Positions 18,557-29,487 of a DNA stretch of 64,000 nucleotides are shown in pieces (within the stretch, counting starts at the first letter, position 1; each line of letters begins with the position of its first letter). Position numbers and translations under genes: made by a program. A model generated the notes under the pieces. It saw nothing but the letters and a program-made list of their open reading frames with translations, did no database searches and was not told the DNA's origin. This DNA is from Streptomyces tendae (GTDB taxonomy: Bacteria; Actinomycetota; Actinomycetes; Streptomycetales; Streptomycetaceae), in NCBI RefSeq assembly GCF_014650435.1, contig NZ_BMUY01000001.1:372001-436000 (forward strand), read 5' to 3'.

Positions 18557-19815
18557 GTACGACCCCCAAGAACACCACCACCGCGGCCGCCACCGACACC
18601 GTGTCCGAGCGACCCCCGGTCTTCTCCGTCGACGGCCTGTGGAAGGTCTTCGGCCCCAAGGCCGCCCGCGTCCCCGCCGACCCGGACCTCACCGCACTCA
18701 GCCCGGCCGAGCTGCGCTCGCGCACCGGCTGCACCGCCGCCGTCGCGGACGTCTCCTTCGACGTGCGCAAGGGCGAGGTCTTCGTCGTCATGGGCCTGTC
18801 CGGCTCCGGCAAGTCCACCCTCGTACGCTGCCTGACCCGCCTCATCGAGCCCACGGCCGGATCCATCGCCATCGACGGCGAGGACGTCCGCGCCATGGAC
18901 AAGTCCCGGCTGCGTGAACTGCGCCGCCACCGTGCCGCCATGGTCTTCCAGCACTTCGGCCTGCTCCCGCACCGCACGGTCCTGGACAACGTCGCCTACG
19001 GCCTGGAGGTCCAGGGCCTGGGCCGCGCCGAGCGCCGCGAGCGCGCCGCCGCGATCGTCGCCAAGGTCGGCCTTGAGGGCCTGGAGCAGCGCCGCCCCGG
19101 CCAGCTCTCCGGCGGCCAGCGCCAGCGCGTCGGCCTCGCCCGCGCCCTCGCCGTCGACCCCGAGGTGCTGCTCTTCGACGAGCCGTTCAGCGCGCTGGAC
19201 CCGCTGATCCGGCGGGACATGCAGGAGGAGGTCGTCCGGCTGCACCGCGAGGAGGGCCGCACGATGGTCTTCATCACCCACGACCTGCAGGAGGCGCTCA
19301 AGCTCGGCGACCGCATCGCCCTGATGCGCGACGGCCGCGTGGTGCAGCTCGGCACCCCGGAGGAGATCGTCGGCTCGCCCGCCGACGACTACGTGCGCGA
19401 GTTCGTCCGCGACGTCCCGCGCGAACAGGTCCTCACCGTCCGCACGGCGATGCGCCCCGCGACCTCCGCCGACGAGGCGGGCACGGGCCCGGCGATCCGC
19501 CCCGAGGCCACGGTCTCGGAGGCCATCGAGGCGGTGGCAAGGGCAGGCTCGGCAGCCCGCGTCATGGACGAGGGCCGCTGCCTGGGCGTGGTCGACGCAT
19601 CCGACCTCCTGTCGGTGGTAGCGGGCACAGCCGACGCGCCCGCCGCAGCAGACGGTGCCGCAGCCGCCGCAGCTGCGGGCAGTCGTGCCGCTGGGGCGGC
19701 ACGGGTGGGCGATGGGGGTCCCCCCGCGCGAGCGAAGCCGAGCGTGGGGGAGGCACCGGCCCAGCGCCGCAAGCCGACGACCCCCGCCGAGCCCACCACC
19801 GAGGAGCCGGCGTAA
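18553..19815 (+). CDS. Betaine/proline-type ABC importer ATPase
   Basis: The protein has 420 residues and belongs to the OpuAA/ProV family that energises uptake of quaternary-ammonium osmolytes. Walker A is GLSGSGKST, the signature LSGGQRQRV, Walker [13 protein letters not shown], and the H-loop ITHDLQE. A divergent CBS-like stretch at about 315-355 ([23 protein letters not shown]) fits the family's ionic-strength sensor, but only one CBS unit is visible. The last 60 residues are alanine-rich low-complexity sequence that includes a translated dispersed repeat. The gene overlaps the choline-oxidase-like gene by four bases and the permease start by one. Confidence 0.93.
   Translation: MSTTPKNTTTAAATDTVSERPPVFSVDGLWKVFGPKAARVPADPDLTALSPAELRSRTGCTAAVADVSFDVRKGEVFVVMGLSGSGKSTLVRCLTRLIEPTAGSIAIDGEDVRAMDKSRLRELRRHRAAMVFQHFGLLPHRTVLDNVAYGLEVQGLGRAERRERAAAIVAKVGLEGLEQRRPGQLSGGQRQRVGLARALAVDPEVLLFDEPFSALDPLIRRDMQEEVVRLHREEGRTMVFITHDLQEALKLGDRIALMRDGRVVQLGTPEEIVGSPADDYVREFVRDVPREQVLTVRTAMRPATSADEAGTGPAIRPEATVSEAIEAVARAGSAARVMDEGRCLGVVDASDLLSVVAGTADAPAAADGAAAAAAAGSRAAGAARVGDGGPPARAKPSVGEAPAQRRKPTTPAEPTTEEPA
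19713..19752. repeat. Streptomyces dispersed hairpin repeat inside the ATPase gene
   Basis: The block with CCCCCGCGC and GCGTGGGGG arms around AGCGAAGCC resembles a short interspersed repeat that I recognise from many Streptomyces genomes (GGGGGTCCCCCCGC...GAGCGAAGCCGAG...GGGGGAGG). It is usually intergenic. Here it is read in frame as [16 protein letters not shown] within the disordered C-terminal tail. Confidence 0.6.
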
Positions 19816-21761
19816 TGGCAACGATCACCGCACCGACCTCGCAGAAGGCCGCCCCGCCGGGCATACTCACCCACCCTGCGACCCGCAAGCTCCTCGCCCT
19901 GGCCGCCCTGGCCGCCGTCCTCGTCCCCCTGGCCGTCACCCAGTGGGGCGGCGCCACCTGGCCGAGCGCGCTGACCGTCGACGTCTCCGAACCCCTCGGC
20001 AAGGCCAGCGACTGGATCATCGACAACCGCGACAGCCACCCCCTGTTCCTCTACTTCTTCGGCCACGTCAGCAACGTCGTCGTCATCGCCGTACGCGCCG
20101 TGTACCTCGCCCTCCTCGCCGTCGGCTGGGCCGGGGTCAGCGCGATCGGCGCCCTGGTCGCCTGGCGCGTGGCCGGCGTGCGGCTGGCCCTCGGCACCGC
20201 CGCCGCGTTCCTGGCCTGCGGCCTGCTCGGCATGTGGGTGCCGACGATGCAGACGCTCGCCCTGATGGTCGTGGCCGTCCTCGCCTCCGTCGTCGTCGGC
20301 GCCCTGCTGGGCCTCGCCGCGGGCCTCTCCGACCGGATGGACCGCGTCCTGCGTCCGGTGCTCGACACCATGCAGGTGCTGCCCGCCTTCGCCTACCTCC
20401 TCCCCGTCGTCCTGGTCTTCGGCATCGGCGTCCCCGCTGCCGTCCTGGCCACCGTCGTCTACGCCGCCCCGCCCATGGCCCGGCTCACCTCGCTGGGCCT
20501 GCGCGGCGCGGACAAGGAGGTCCTGGAGGCCGTCGAGTCCCTCGGCACCACCGCCCGCCAGCGCCTGCTGACCGCCCGCATCCCGCTGGCCCGCAAGGAA
20601 CTCCTCCTCGGCGTCAACCAGACGATCATGATGGCGCTGTCCATGGCCGTCATCGCCTCCGTCATCGGCGCCGGCGGCCTCGGCGATCGCGTCTACCAGG
20701 CGCTCGCCTCCGTCGACGTCGGCGCGGCTCTCGCGGCCGGCATCCCGATCGTGCTGCTCGCCGTCGTCCTGGACCGCGTGACCGGCGCGGCGGGGGAGCG
20801 GCTCGGCGAGTCCGGGAGGTCCCCGGTGACCTGGCTGTACGCCCTGGTCGTCGCCGCGGCCGTCGCGCTCGCCGGGCGCCTGGCCGGCTTCCTCGACTGG
20901 CCCGACGGGTGGGAGGTGGACATCGCCGAGCCCGTCAACCGGGCCGTCGACTGGATGACCGCCCACCTGTACTCCGGTGTTCCCGTCGTCGGCGGCACCG
21001 CCGACTGGGCCGGGCACTTCACCAGCTGGGTCCTCAACCCCTTGCGCGACGGCCTCCAGTGGCTGCCCTGGTGGTCCGTACTCCTGATCGTCGCCGCCCT
21101 GGCCTGGCTGATCGGCACCTGGCGCACCGCGCTCACCGCCGTCCTCGCGATGGCCGCGATCGGCGTGCTCGGCGTGTGGGACCCGTCCCTGGACACGCTC
21201 TCGCAGGTGCTCGCCGCCGTCGCCGTGACCCTGGTCGTCGGCTTCGCCACCGGCATCGCCGCCGCCCGCAGCGACCGCTTCGAGCGCCTGCTGCGGCCCG
21301 TCCTCGACGTCTTCCAGACGATGCCGCAGTTCGTGTACCTGATCCCGGTCGTCGCCCTGTTCGGCGTGGGCCGCGCGCCCGCCGTGGCGGCAGCGGTCGT
21401 CTACGCCCTGCCCGCCGTCGTCCGCATCACCGCTCAGGGCCTGCGCCAGGTCGACCCGGCCGCCCTGGAGTCGGCCCGCTCGCTCGGCGCCACCAGCGGC
21501 CAGCAACTGCGCCAGGTCCAGCTCCCGCTGGCCCGCCCGGCCCTGCTGCTCGCCGTCAACCAGGGCGTCGTCCTGGTCCTCGCCGTCGTCATCATCGGCG
21601 GCCTGGTCGGCGGTGGCGCGCTCGGCTACCAGGTCGTCTTCGGTCTCGCCCAGGGCGACCTGGCGACCGGGCTGGTGGCGGGCGCCGCGATCGTCTGCCT
21701 CGGCCTGATGCTCGACCGCGTCACCCAGCCCACCGAACGCCGCGCGAAGAAGGGAGCCTGA
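19815..21761 (+). CDS. Betaine-type ABC permease, two ProW units fused
   Basis: The protein has 648 residues, about twice a normal ProW/OpuAB. Two homologous permease units, at roughly 60-330 and 350-635, each carry about six helices and an EAA-type coupling loop (EVLEAVESLGTTARQRLL; ALESARSLGATSGQQLRQ). The usual homodimer is thus probably replaced by a single chain. Each unit begins with a similar exterior segment (VDVSEPLGKASDWI; VDIAEPVNRAVDWM), which supports tandem duplication and fusion. It starts within the stop of the ATPase gene (TAATG). Confidence 0.93.
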   Translation: MATITAPTSQKAAPPGILTHPATRKLLALAALAAVLVPLAVTQWGGATWPSALTVDVSEPLGKASDWIIDNRDSHPLFLYFFGHVSNVVVIAVRAVYLALLAVGWAGVSAIGALVAWRVAGVRLALGTAAAFLACGLLGMWVPTMQTLALMVVAVLASVVVGALLGLAAGLSDRMDRVLRPVLDTMQVLPAFAYLLPVVLVFGIGVPAAVLATVVYAAPPMARLTSLGLRGADKEVLEAVESLGTTARQRLLTARIPLARKELLLGVNQTIMMALSMAVIASVIGAGGLGDRVYQALASVDVGAALAAGIPIVLLAVVLDRVTGAAGERLGESGRSPVTWLYALVVAAAVALAGRLAGFLDWPDGWEVDIAEPVNRAVDWMTAHLYSGVPVVGGTADWAGHFTSWVLNPLRDGLQWLPWWSVLLIVAALAWLIGTWRTALTAVLAMAAIGVLGVWDPSLDTLSQVLAAVAVTLVVGFATGIAAARSDRFERLLRPVLDVFQTMPQFVYLIPVVALFGVGRAPAVAAAVVYALPAVVRITAQGLRQVDPAALESARSLGATSGQQLRQVQLPLARPALLLAVNQGVVLVLAVVIIGGLVGGGALGYQVVFGLAQGDLATGLVAGAAIVCLGLMLDRVTQPTERRAKKGA

Positions 21762-21762
21762 G

Positions 21763-22713
21763 ATGTCCCGCAAGCGGATCACGGTGGCCGCCGCCGTGCT
21801 GGTGCTGGCCACCGGCTGCGGCGCCGCCGACATGACCAAGCAGGCGTCCCCGTTCGCCAACGCCCAGGGCGCCAAAACCGTCACCCTGTCCGTGCAGTCC
21901 TGGGTCGGCGCCCAGGCCAACGTGGCCGTCGCCCAGTACCTGCTGGAGCACGAGCTGGGCTACCGCGTCGACACCGTCCAGGTCGACGAGGTCCCAGCCT
22001 GGGACGCGCTCAGCCAGGGCCGCGTCGACGCCATCCTGGAGGACTGGGGCCACCCCGAGCAGGAACAGCGCTACGTCCAGGACAAGAAGACCATCGCCGC
22101 GGGCGGCGACCTCGGCGTCACCGGGCACATCGGCTGGTTCGTGCCGACGTACTTCGCGAAGAAGCACCCGGACGTCACGAACTGGAAGAACCTCAACAAG
22201 TACGCCGACCTGCTGCGCACCGCGGAGAGCGGCGGCAAGGGCCAGCTCCTGGACGGCTCCCCGTCCTACGTCACCAATGACAAGGCCCTGGTGAAGAACC
22301 TGGACCTGGACTACCAGGTCGTCTTCGCCGGTTCCGAGGCCGCCCAGATCACCCAGATGCAGCAGTTCGCCAAGGAGAAGAAGCCCTTCCTGAGCTACTG
22401 GTACACCCCGCAGTGGCTGATGGAGAAGGTCCCGATGACCGAGGTGAAGCTGCCGCCGTACGAGGAGGGCTGCGACGCCGACCCGGCGAAGGTCGACTGC
22501 GCCTACCCCGTCACGCCGTTGCAGAAGTACCTCAACGCCGACTTCGCGAAGGACGGCGGCAAGGCGGCCGAGTTCCTCAGGAAGTTCAAGTGGACCACGG
22601 AGGACCAGAACCAGGTCTCCCTGATGATCGCCGAGCAGAAGATGCGGCCCGAGGAGGCCGCGAAGAAGTGGGTGGACAGCCACGAGTCCGTCTGGAAGGC
22701 GTGGCTGTCCTGA
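21763..22713 (+). CDS. Betaine-type ABC substrate-binding lipoprotein
   Basis: The protein has 316 residues with a lipoprotein signal (lipobox LATGC, Cys19), followed by a ProX/OpuAC-like fold (VQSWVGAQANVAVAQYLLE, VDAILEDWGHPE, SYWYTPQW). Tryptophan and tyrosine residues such as those in EDWG and YWYTPQW fit a quaternary-ammonium cage. It presents betaine or choline to the doubled permease. It begins one base after the permease stop. Its end is only three bases from the convergent PEP-mutase-like gene, with no room for a terminator. Confidence 0.92.
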   Translation: MSRKRITVAAAVLVLATGCGAADMTKQASPFANAQGAKTVTLSVQSWVGAQANVAVAQYLLEHELGYRVDTVQVDEVPAWDALSQGRVDAILEDWGHPEQEQRYVQDKKTIAAGGDLGVTGHIGWFVPTYFAKKHPDVTNWKNLNKYADLLRTAESGGKGQLLDGSPSYVTNDKALVKNLDLDYQVVFAGSEAAQITQMQQFAKEKKPFLSYWYTPQWLMEKVPMTEVKLPPYEEGCDADPAKVDCAYPVTPLQKYLNADFAKDGGKAAEFLRKFKWTTEDQNQVSLMIAEQKMRPEEAAKKWVDSHESVWKAWLS

Positions 22714-22716
22714 CCC

Positions 22717-23448
22717 TCATCGCCCCGGCCGGGCGGCGAGCCGTTCCGCGTGCTCCCGCACCGCCCGCTCGGCCTGCCGCTGCAGCCCGGGCCCGAAGGT
22801 GATCCGGGTGGCCCCGAGTCCGCCGAGTTCGGCGGGCGAGGGGCCCTCACCGGGACGCGCGAGCACGTTCAACGGCCCCTGGATCCCGGCCCGCAGCAGC
22901 GGCAGTACGGCAACGGGGGCGGCGATGGGATACACGCAGTCGGCGCCCGCGGCGACGTACGCGGCGGCCCGCTCGATCGCCGCTCCCGGATCCGCCACGC
23001 CCCGGACGAACGTGTCGATCCGGGCGTTCAGGAACAGCCGGTCGCCGGCCTCCTCCCGCACCCCGGCCAGCCACTCGGCGTGCTCCGCCGGGTCCTTGAG
23101 TCCCTCCCTGGTGGAGTCCTCCAGGTTGCAGCCGACGACGCCCGTCTCCAAGAGCCGCTCCACCAGCTCCTTCGGCGGCAGGCCGTAGCCGCCCTCGACG
23201 TCCGCCGACACGGGCACGTCCACGGCGCGCACGATCCGCGCGACGGCGGCGAACATCTCGTCGGCCGGGGTCCGCCCGTCCTCGTACCCGAGCGAGGCAG
23301 CCACCCCGGCGCTCGGTGTCGCCAGCGCCGGGAACCCGGCCGCCGCGAACACCCGGGCGCTCGCGGCGTCCCAGGGACCCGGCAGGACGAGGGGGTCGTC
23401 CGGGACCCGGCCGTGGTGCAGGGCGCGGAAGGCTGCGGCGTGACTCAC
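22717..23448 (-). CDS. Isocitrate lyase/PEP mutase superfamily protein
   Basis: The protein has 243 residues. Motifs of the superfamily are LPGPWDAASARVFAAAGF near 22-39, the metal site SADVEGGYG near 80-88, and NLEDST near 106. The cysteine loop KKCGH of true isocitrate lyases is absent, so the reaction is more likely a small 2-oxo-acid C-C or C-P chemistry; the substrate is unknown. It is the last gene of a three-gene minus-strand operon with two AhpD-like genes and starts with GTG, overlapping the preceding stop in GTGA. Confidence 0.85.
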   Translation of the reverse strand: MSHAAAFRALHHGRVPDDPLVLPGPWDAASARVFAAAGFPALATPSAGVAASLGYEDGRTPADEMFAAVARIVRAVDVPVSADVEGGYGLPPKELVERLLETGVVGCNLEDSTREGLKDPAEHAEWLAGVREEAGDRLFLNARIDTFVRGVADPGAAIERAAAYVAAGADCVYPIAAPVAVLPLLRAGIQGPLNVLARPGEGPSPAELGGLGATRITFGPGLQRQAERAVREHAERLAARPGR

Positions 23449-23891
23449 GGTGTGTAACCCCCTGGTGCGACCCTGCGGCTGACCATCAGCCGGTTCCAGC
23501 CGTTGATGGCGGTGATCAGCCCGATCAGATGGGCCAGTTCACCGTCTGCGAAGTGCTTGGCTGCCCCCTCGTACACCTCGTCGGACACGAAGCCGTCGGT
23601 CAGGACGGTCATCGCCTCGGTCAGCGCGAGCGCGGCCCGCTCCCGCCCGTCGTACAGGTCCTCGGCCTCCTCCCAGGCGGCGAGCAGGCCCAGGCGCTCC
23701 TCGTCCACCCCGTTCCCGCGGGCCAGCGTGAGGTGCATGTCCAGGCAGAACGCGCAGTGGTTGAGCTGCGAGGCCCGGATCATCACCAGCTCGGCGAGCA
23801 CGGGGTCGCCCAGCCCCTTCTTGGCCGCCGCGCTCAGCGCCGACAGCGCCTTCCCGACCTCCCGGTCAAGGAGCTGCGTGCGTGCCGTCAC
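23445..23891 (-). CDS. AhpD/carboxymuconolactone decarboxylase-like protein 1
   Basis: The protein has 148 residues and a CMD fold. The redox-like motif NHCAFCLDMH (CxxC plus His, residues 43-52) marks the AhpD type, which acts in peroxide or thiol redox relay in some members. Residues such as EEAEDLYDGRERAALALTEA and INGWNR continue the family pattern. It overlaps both neighbouring genes by four bases (GTGA type), so all three are made together. It is a paralogue of the next gene upstream. Confidence 0.88.
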   Translation of the reverse strand: MTARTQLLDREVGKALSALSAAAKKGLGDPVLAELVMIRASQLNHCAFCLDMHLTLARGNGVDEERLGLLAAWEEAEDLYDGRERAALALTEAMTVLTDGFVSDEVYEGAAKHFADGELAHLIGLITAINGWNRLMVSRRVAPGGYTP

Positions 23892-24397
23892 GCGTGCCCG
23901 CCGGGCGTGTAGTGGCCCGGCGTCATCCGGCAGGTCACGCCGAACCGGTTCCAGGCGTTGATCGTCGTGATCGCGGCGATCAGCTGCGCCAGCTCCGGCT
24001 CGTCGAAGTGCTCGGCGGCCTTCGCGTACACCTCGTCCGGCACGAAGCCGTCGGTCAGCACGGTGACCGCCTCGGTCAGCTCGATCGCCGCCAGCTCCTT
24101 CTCCGTGTAGAAGTGCCGCGACTCCTCCCAGGCGGCCAGCTGCACGATCCGCTCCACGCTCTCACCGGCGGCGAGGGCGTCCTTGGTGTGCATGTCGAGG
24201 CAGAAGGCGCAGTGGTTGATCTGCGAGGCGCGGATCTTCACCAGTTCGTACAGCGCCGGGTCCAGCCCCCGCTTGGCGGCGGTCTCGAGCCGGATCATCG
24301 CCTTGTAGACCTCGGGCGCGTGCTGGGACCAGTTCAGCCGGACGGGTACCTCGGCGGCGAGATCCTGGGACTTCGTGTCATCGGTGTGTGTCGTCAT
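23888..24397 (-). CDS. AhpD/carboxymuconolactone decarboxylase-like protein 2
   Basis: The protein has 169 residues. It carries the same NHCAFCLDMH redox motif as its downstream paralogue (near 61-70) and ends TINAWNRFGVTCRMTPGHYTPGGHA. The N-terminal 40 residues (RLNWSQHAPEVYKAM) are typical of the alkylhydroperoxidase-like subgroup. It leads the three-gene operon and its ATG lies 46 bp from the divergent MocR gene, so control by that regulator is likely. Paired AhpD-like genes next to a MocR gene suggest an oxidative-stress or catabolic unit; the substrate is unknown. Confidence 0.88.
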   Translation of the reverse strand: MTTHTDDTKSQDLAAEVPVRLNWSQHAPEVYKAMIRLETAAKRGLDPALYELVKIRASQINHCAFCLDMHTKDALAAGESVERIVQLAAWEESRHFYTEKELAAIELTEAVTVLTDGFVPDEVYAKAAEHFDEPELAQLIAAITTINAWNRFGVTCRMTPGHYTPGGHA

Positions 24398-24443
24398 GCC
24401 TCGACCCTAGGAAGGAAGCAGCCCAGCGGTATGGTCCATTCCC

Positions 24444-25832
24444 ATGGCGAGATCATGGGCCACTCTCGGCGTCGACCTGCACCTCGAACCCACCGGTCCC
24501 GGCCTGCGCCGCGGCCTCACCGACGCGTTGCGCGAGGCAGTCCGCACCGGCCGGCTGGGACCCGGCACCCGGCTGCCCTCCTCCCGCGTCCTCGCCGCCG
24601 ACCTCGGCATCGCCCGCAACACCGTCGCCGACGCCTACGCCGACCTCGTCGCCGAGGGCTGGCTCACCGCGCGCCAGGGCTCGGGCACCCACGTCGCCGA
24701 CCGTGTCGCCGCCCCGCCGCCCGAAGCCTCGGCCCGGCGCCCCCGGGAGCCCGCCCGGCCCGTCCACGACCTGCGCCCCGGCAGCCCGGACCTCGCCAGC
24801 TTTCCGCGCGTCGAGTGGCTCAGAGCCGCCCGCCGCGCCGTCACGGCCGCCCCCAACGACGCCTTCGGCTACGGCGATCCCCGCGGCCACCCCGACCTGC
24901 GCGGCGCGCTGTCCGCCTACCTCGCCCGCGCCCGGGGCGTGCGCGCCGCCCCCGACCACCTGCTGGTCTGCGGCGGCGTCGCGCACGCCCTGGTGGTGCT
25001 GGCCGCGGTGCTGCGGGCGCGCGGCGTGCACACCGTGGCCGTCGAGTCGTACGGCCTGCACGTCCACCGCGACCTGCTCGAAGCCGCCGGTCTGCGGACC
25101 GTCCCGCTGCCCGTCGACGACCGGGGAGCCGACCCCGGGGCGCTCACGGACGCGGGCGCCGTGCTGCTCACCCCCGCCCACCAGTTCCCGACCGGCGTGC
25201 CGCTGCACCCCGACCGCCGGGCGGCCGTCGTGGACTGGGCACGCCGCACCGGCGCCCTGATCCTGGAGGACGACTACGACGGCGAGTTCCGCTACGACCG
25301 CCAGCCCGTCGGCGCCCTCCAGGGGCTCGCCCCCGACCACGTCGCCTACCTCGGCACCGCCAGCAAGTCCCTCGCCCCCGGCCTGCGACTGGCCTGGGCG
25401 GTACTCCCGCCGGGGCTCGCCGACGAGGTCACGGCGACCCGCGGCGGCTCCGACACCTGCGGCGTGCTGGAACAGCTCACGCTGGCCGAGTTCCTCGCCT
25501 CCGGGGCCTACGACCGGCACGTCCGCGCCTCCCGCCTGCGCTACCGGCGCCGCCGGGACGCCCTGGTCGCGGCCCTCGCCGGCCGGGACCCCGAGGTGCG
25601 GATCGCCGGGATCGCGGCCGGTCTGCACGCCGTACTCGGTCTGCCGCCCGGCACCGAGCAGCAGGTGCTCAGATCGGCGGCCTGGCACGGCCTGGGCCTG
25701 CACGGCCTGTCCGTCTTCCGCCACCCGAGGGCCACGACCGACCCGCTGGACGCGGTGGTCGTCGGCTACGGCACCCCGCCCGACCACGCCTGGACCGGCG
25801 CCCTGGACGCACTGTGCCGGGCGCTGCCCTAG
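24444..25832 (+). CDS. MocR-type GntR regulator with aminotransferase domain
   Basis: The protein has 462 residues. Residues 1-85 are a GntR winged helix (RTGRLGPGTRLPSSRVLAAD, then ARNTVADAYADLVAEGWL). From about residue 105 a type-I PLP aminotransferase fold follows, with the PLP lysine in LGTASKSLAPGLRL near residue 312 and LILEDDYDGEFRYD upstream. Such proteins sense PLP or an amine. The gene is divergent from the AhpD operon across 46 bp. That gap and the first codons hold two similar elements, ATGGTCCAT (24432) and ATGGGCCAC (24454), which may be direct-repeat operators. Confidence 0.9.
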   Translation: MARSWATLGVDLHLEPTGPGLRRGLTDALREAVRTGRLGPGTRLPSSRVLAADLGIARNTVADAYADLVAEGWLTARQGSGTHVADRVAAPPPEASARRPREPARPVHDLRPGSPDLASFPRVEWLRAARRAVTAAPNDAFGYGDPRGHPDLRGALSAYLARARGVRAAPDHLLVCGGVAHALVVLAAVLRARGVHTVAVESYGLHVHRDLLEAAGLRTVPLPVDDRGADPGALTDAGAVLLTPAHQFPTGVPLHPDRRAAVVDWARRTGALILEDDYDGEFRYDRQPVGALQGLAPDHVAYLGTASKSLAPGLRLAWAVLPPGLADEVTATRGGSDTCGVLEQLTLAEFLASGAYDRHVRASRLRYRRRRDALVAALAGRDPEVRIAGIAAGLHAVLGLPPGTEQQVLRSAAWHGLGLHGLSVFRHPRATTDPLDAVVVGYGTPPDHAWTGALDALCRALP

Positions 25833-25947
25833 ACAGGCCCCGGTGTCCGCCGCCGACGCCGGCCGGGCCCGCGACCGGTTCGGCCGGAGCCTTTCCGCAT
25901 CACGGACACCCACGGCATGCCCCCGCCCCACCCGGTAGCCTGGCCCC
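25833..25947 (+). terminator. Possible MocR-gene terminator and glyA promoter zone
   Basis: A large GC-rich fold bounded by GGTGTCCG (25842-25849) and CGGACACC (25903-25910) follows the MocR gene and may end its transcript. A -10-like TAGCCT at 25936-25941, just before the riboswitch, could start the glyA transcript. Both are sequence impressions only. Confidence 0.4.
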
Positions 25948-26024
25948 GGGCCGTGACTGGCGCGCTGGGATGGGACGAACCATCGGGGAGCGGCCCGGGA
26001 AGAGCATGTGCCGTGCGCCTGGGC
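25948..26024 (+). promoter_or_regulatory. ZTP riboswitch (pfl motif) upstream of glyA
   Basis: The segment begins GGGCCGTGACTGGCG, has ACCATCGGGGAGCGG in the middle and ends CCGTGCGCCTGGGC. These are the conserved 5' and 3' subdomains of the pfl/ZTP RNA, which binds ZTP or ZMP when 10-formyl-THF is short. It ends 42 bases before the glyA ATG. A one-carbon gene such as glyA is a standard target. There is no obvious U-rich terminator, so control of translation initiation seems more likely than attenuation. Confidence 0.88.
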
Positions 26025-26066
26025 CGTCCGTACCGTGAACGCTGACCACAACGTCCGGAGGTCCCC

Positions 26067-27518
26067 ATGTCCGCCGAGCAGCCGCTCTCCCCCGAGTCCA
26101 CCGCCTACCGCGCCGCGCTCGACGTCATCCGAGCCGTCGAGCCCCGCGTCGCCGACGCCATCGGCCAGGAGGTCGCCGACCAGCGCGAGATGCTCAAGCT
26201 GATCGCCTCGGAGAACTACGCCTCCCCGGCCACGCTGCTGGCGATGGGCAACTGGTTCAGCGACAAGTACGCCGAAGGCACCATCGGCCGCCGCTTCTAC
26301 GCCGGCTGCCGCAACGTCGACACCGTCGAGTCGCTGGCCGCCGAGCACGCCCGCGAGCTGTTCGGCGCCCGCCACGCCTACGTCCAGCCGCACTCCGGCA
26401 TCGACGCCAACCTGGTCGCCTTCTGGGCCGTCCTCGGCGCCCGCGTCGAGGTGCCCTTCCTGGAGAAGACCGGCGCCCGCCAGGTCAACGACCTCACCGA
26501 CGCCGACTGGGCCGAGCTGCGGCAGGCGTTCGGCAACCAGCGGATGCTCGGCATGTCCCTGGACGCCGGCGGCCACCTCACCCACGGCTTCCGCCCGAAC
26601 ATCTCAGGAAAGATGTTCGACCAGCGCTCCTACGGCACCGACCCGGCCACCGGACTCATCGACTACGAGGCCCTGCGCGCCTCCGCCCGCGAGTTCAAGC
26701 CGCTGATCATCGTCGCGGGCTACTCCGCGTACCCCCGGCTGGTGAACTTCCGGATCATGCGCGAGATCGCCGACGAGGTCGGCGCGACGCTGATGGTCGA
26801 CATGGCGCACTTCGCCGGCCTGGTCGCGGGCAAGGTGCTCACCGGCGACTACGACCCGGTCCCGCACGCCCAGATCGTCACGACGACCACGCACAAGTCG
26901 CTGCGCGGCCCGCGCGGCGGCATGGTCCTGTGCGACGACTCCCTCAAGGACCAGGTCGACCGCGGCTGCCCGATGGTGCTCGGCGGCCCGCTCCCGCACG
27001 TCATGGCCGCCAAGGCCGTCGCCCTCGCCGAGGCCCGGCAGCCCGCCTTCCAGGACTACGCCCAGCGCATCGTGGACAACGCCCGCGCGCTCGCCGAGGG
27101 CCTGACCAAGCGCGGCGCCACCCTGGTCACCGGCGGCACCGACAACCACCTCAACCTGATCGACGTGGCCTCCTCCTACGGCCTCACCGGCCGCCAGGCC
27201 GAGGCCGCGCTCCTCGACTCCGGCATCGTCACCAACCGCAACGCCATCCCCGCCGACCCGAACGGCGCCTGGTACACCTCCGGCATCCGCATCGGCACCC
27301 CGGCGCTGACCACGCGCGGCCTCGGCACCGCGGAGATGGACGAGGTCGCGGGCCTGATCGACCGCGTCCTGACCGCCACCGAGCCCGGCACCACCAAGTC
27401 CGGCGCCCCGTCCAAGGCATCCCACGTCCTCGACGCGAAGGTCGCCGACGAGATCTCGCACCGCGCCACCGACCTGGTGGCCGGATTCCCGCTGTACCCG
27501 GAGATCGACCTCGGCTGA
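26067..27518 (+). CDS. glyA: Serine hydroxymethyltransferase
   Basis: The enzyme has 483 residues and converts serine plus THF to glycine and 5,10-methylene-THF with PLP. Signatures are [11 protein letters not shown] near 46-56, the glycine-rich [11 protein letters not shown], the PLP-lysine motif [14 protein letters not shown] near 275-288, and NHLNLIDV. It is longer than the usual 415-430 residues because of insertions in the middle region ([17 protein letters not shown] and neighbouring loops), a form seen in several actinobacteria. The ATG has CGGAGGTCCCC upstream. The ZTP riboswitch in its leader ties expression to one-carbon status. Confidence 0.96.
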   Translation: MSAEQPLSPESTAYRAALDVIRAVEPRVADAIGQEVADQREMLKLIASENYASPATLLAMGNWFSDKYAEGTIGRRFYAGCRNVDTVESLAAEHARELFGARHAYVQPHSGIDANLVAFWAVLGARVEVPFLEKTGARQVNDLTDADWAELRQAFGNQRMLGMSLDAGGHLTHGFRPNISGKMFDQRSYGTDPATGLIDYEALRASAREFKPLIIVAGYSAYPRLVNFRIMREIADEVGATLMVDMAHFAGLVAGKVLTGDYDPVPHAQIVTTTTHKSLRGPRGGMVLCDDSLKDQVDRGCPMVLGGPLPHVMAAKAVALAEARQPAFQDYAQRIVDNARALAEGLTKRGATLVTGGTDNHLNLIDVASSYGLTGRQAEAALLDSGIVTNRNAIPADPNGAWYTSGIRIGTPALTTRGLGTAEMDEVAGLIDRVLTATEPGTTKSGAPSKASHVLDAKVADEISHRATDLVAGFPLYPEIDLG

Positions 27519-27532
27519 GAGGCCGCGAGGCT

Positions 27533-29312
<1,780 letters not shown>

Positions 29313-29487
29313 ACCGCGACGCCGCCCGGGGTGCCGCCGCACGCGGTGCCCCCGGCACCGTCCGTGCGCCCCGGCATGCCGCCGTAGCGCTGCACATCAC
29401 TCCGGTTGCGCCTGCCCACGGCACGGCGGTGGCCGTACAGTCGATATCCGGGTGTCCGACGAAGGACACACAACGACAGGAGACGAA

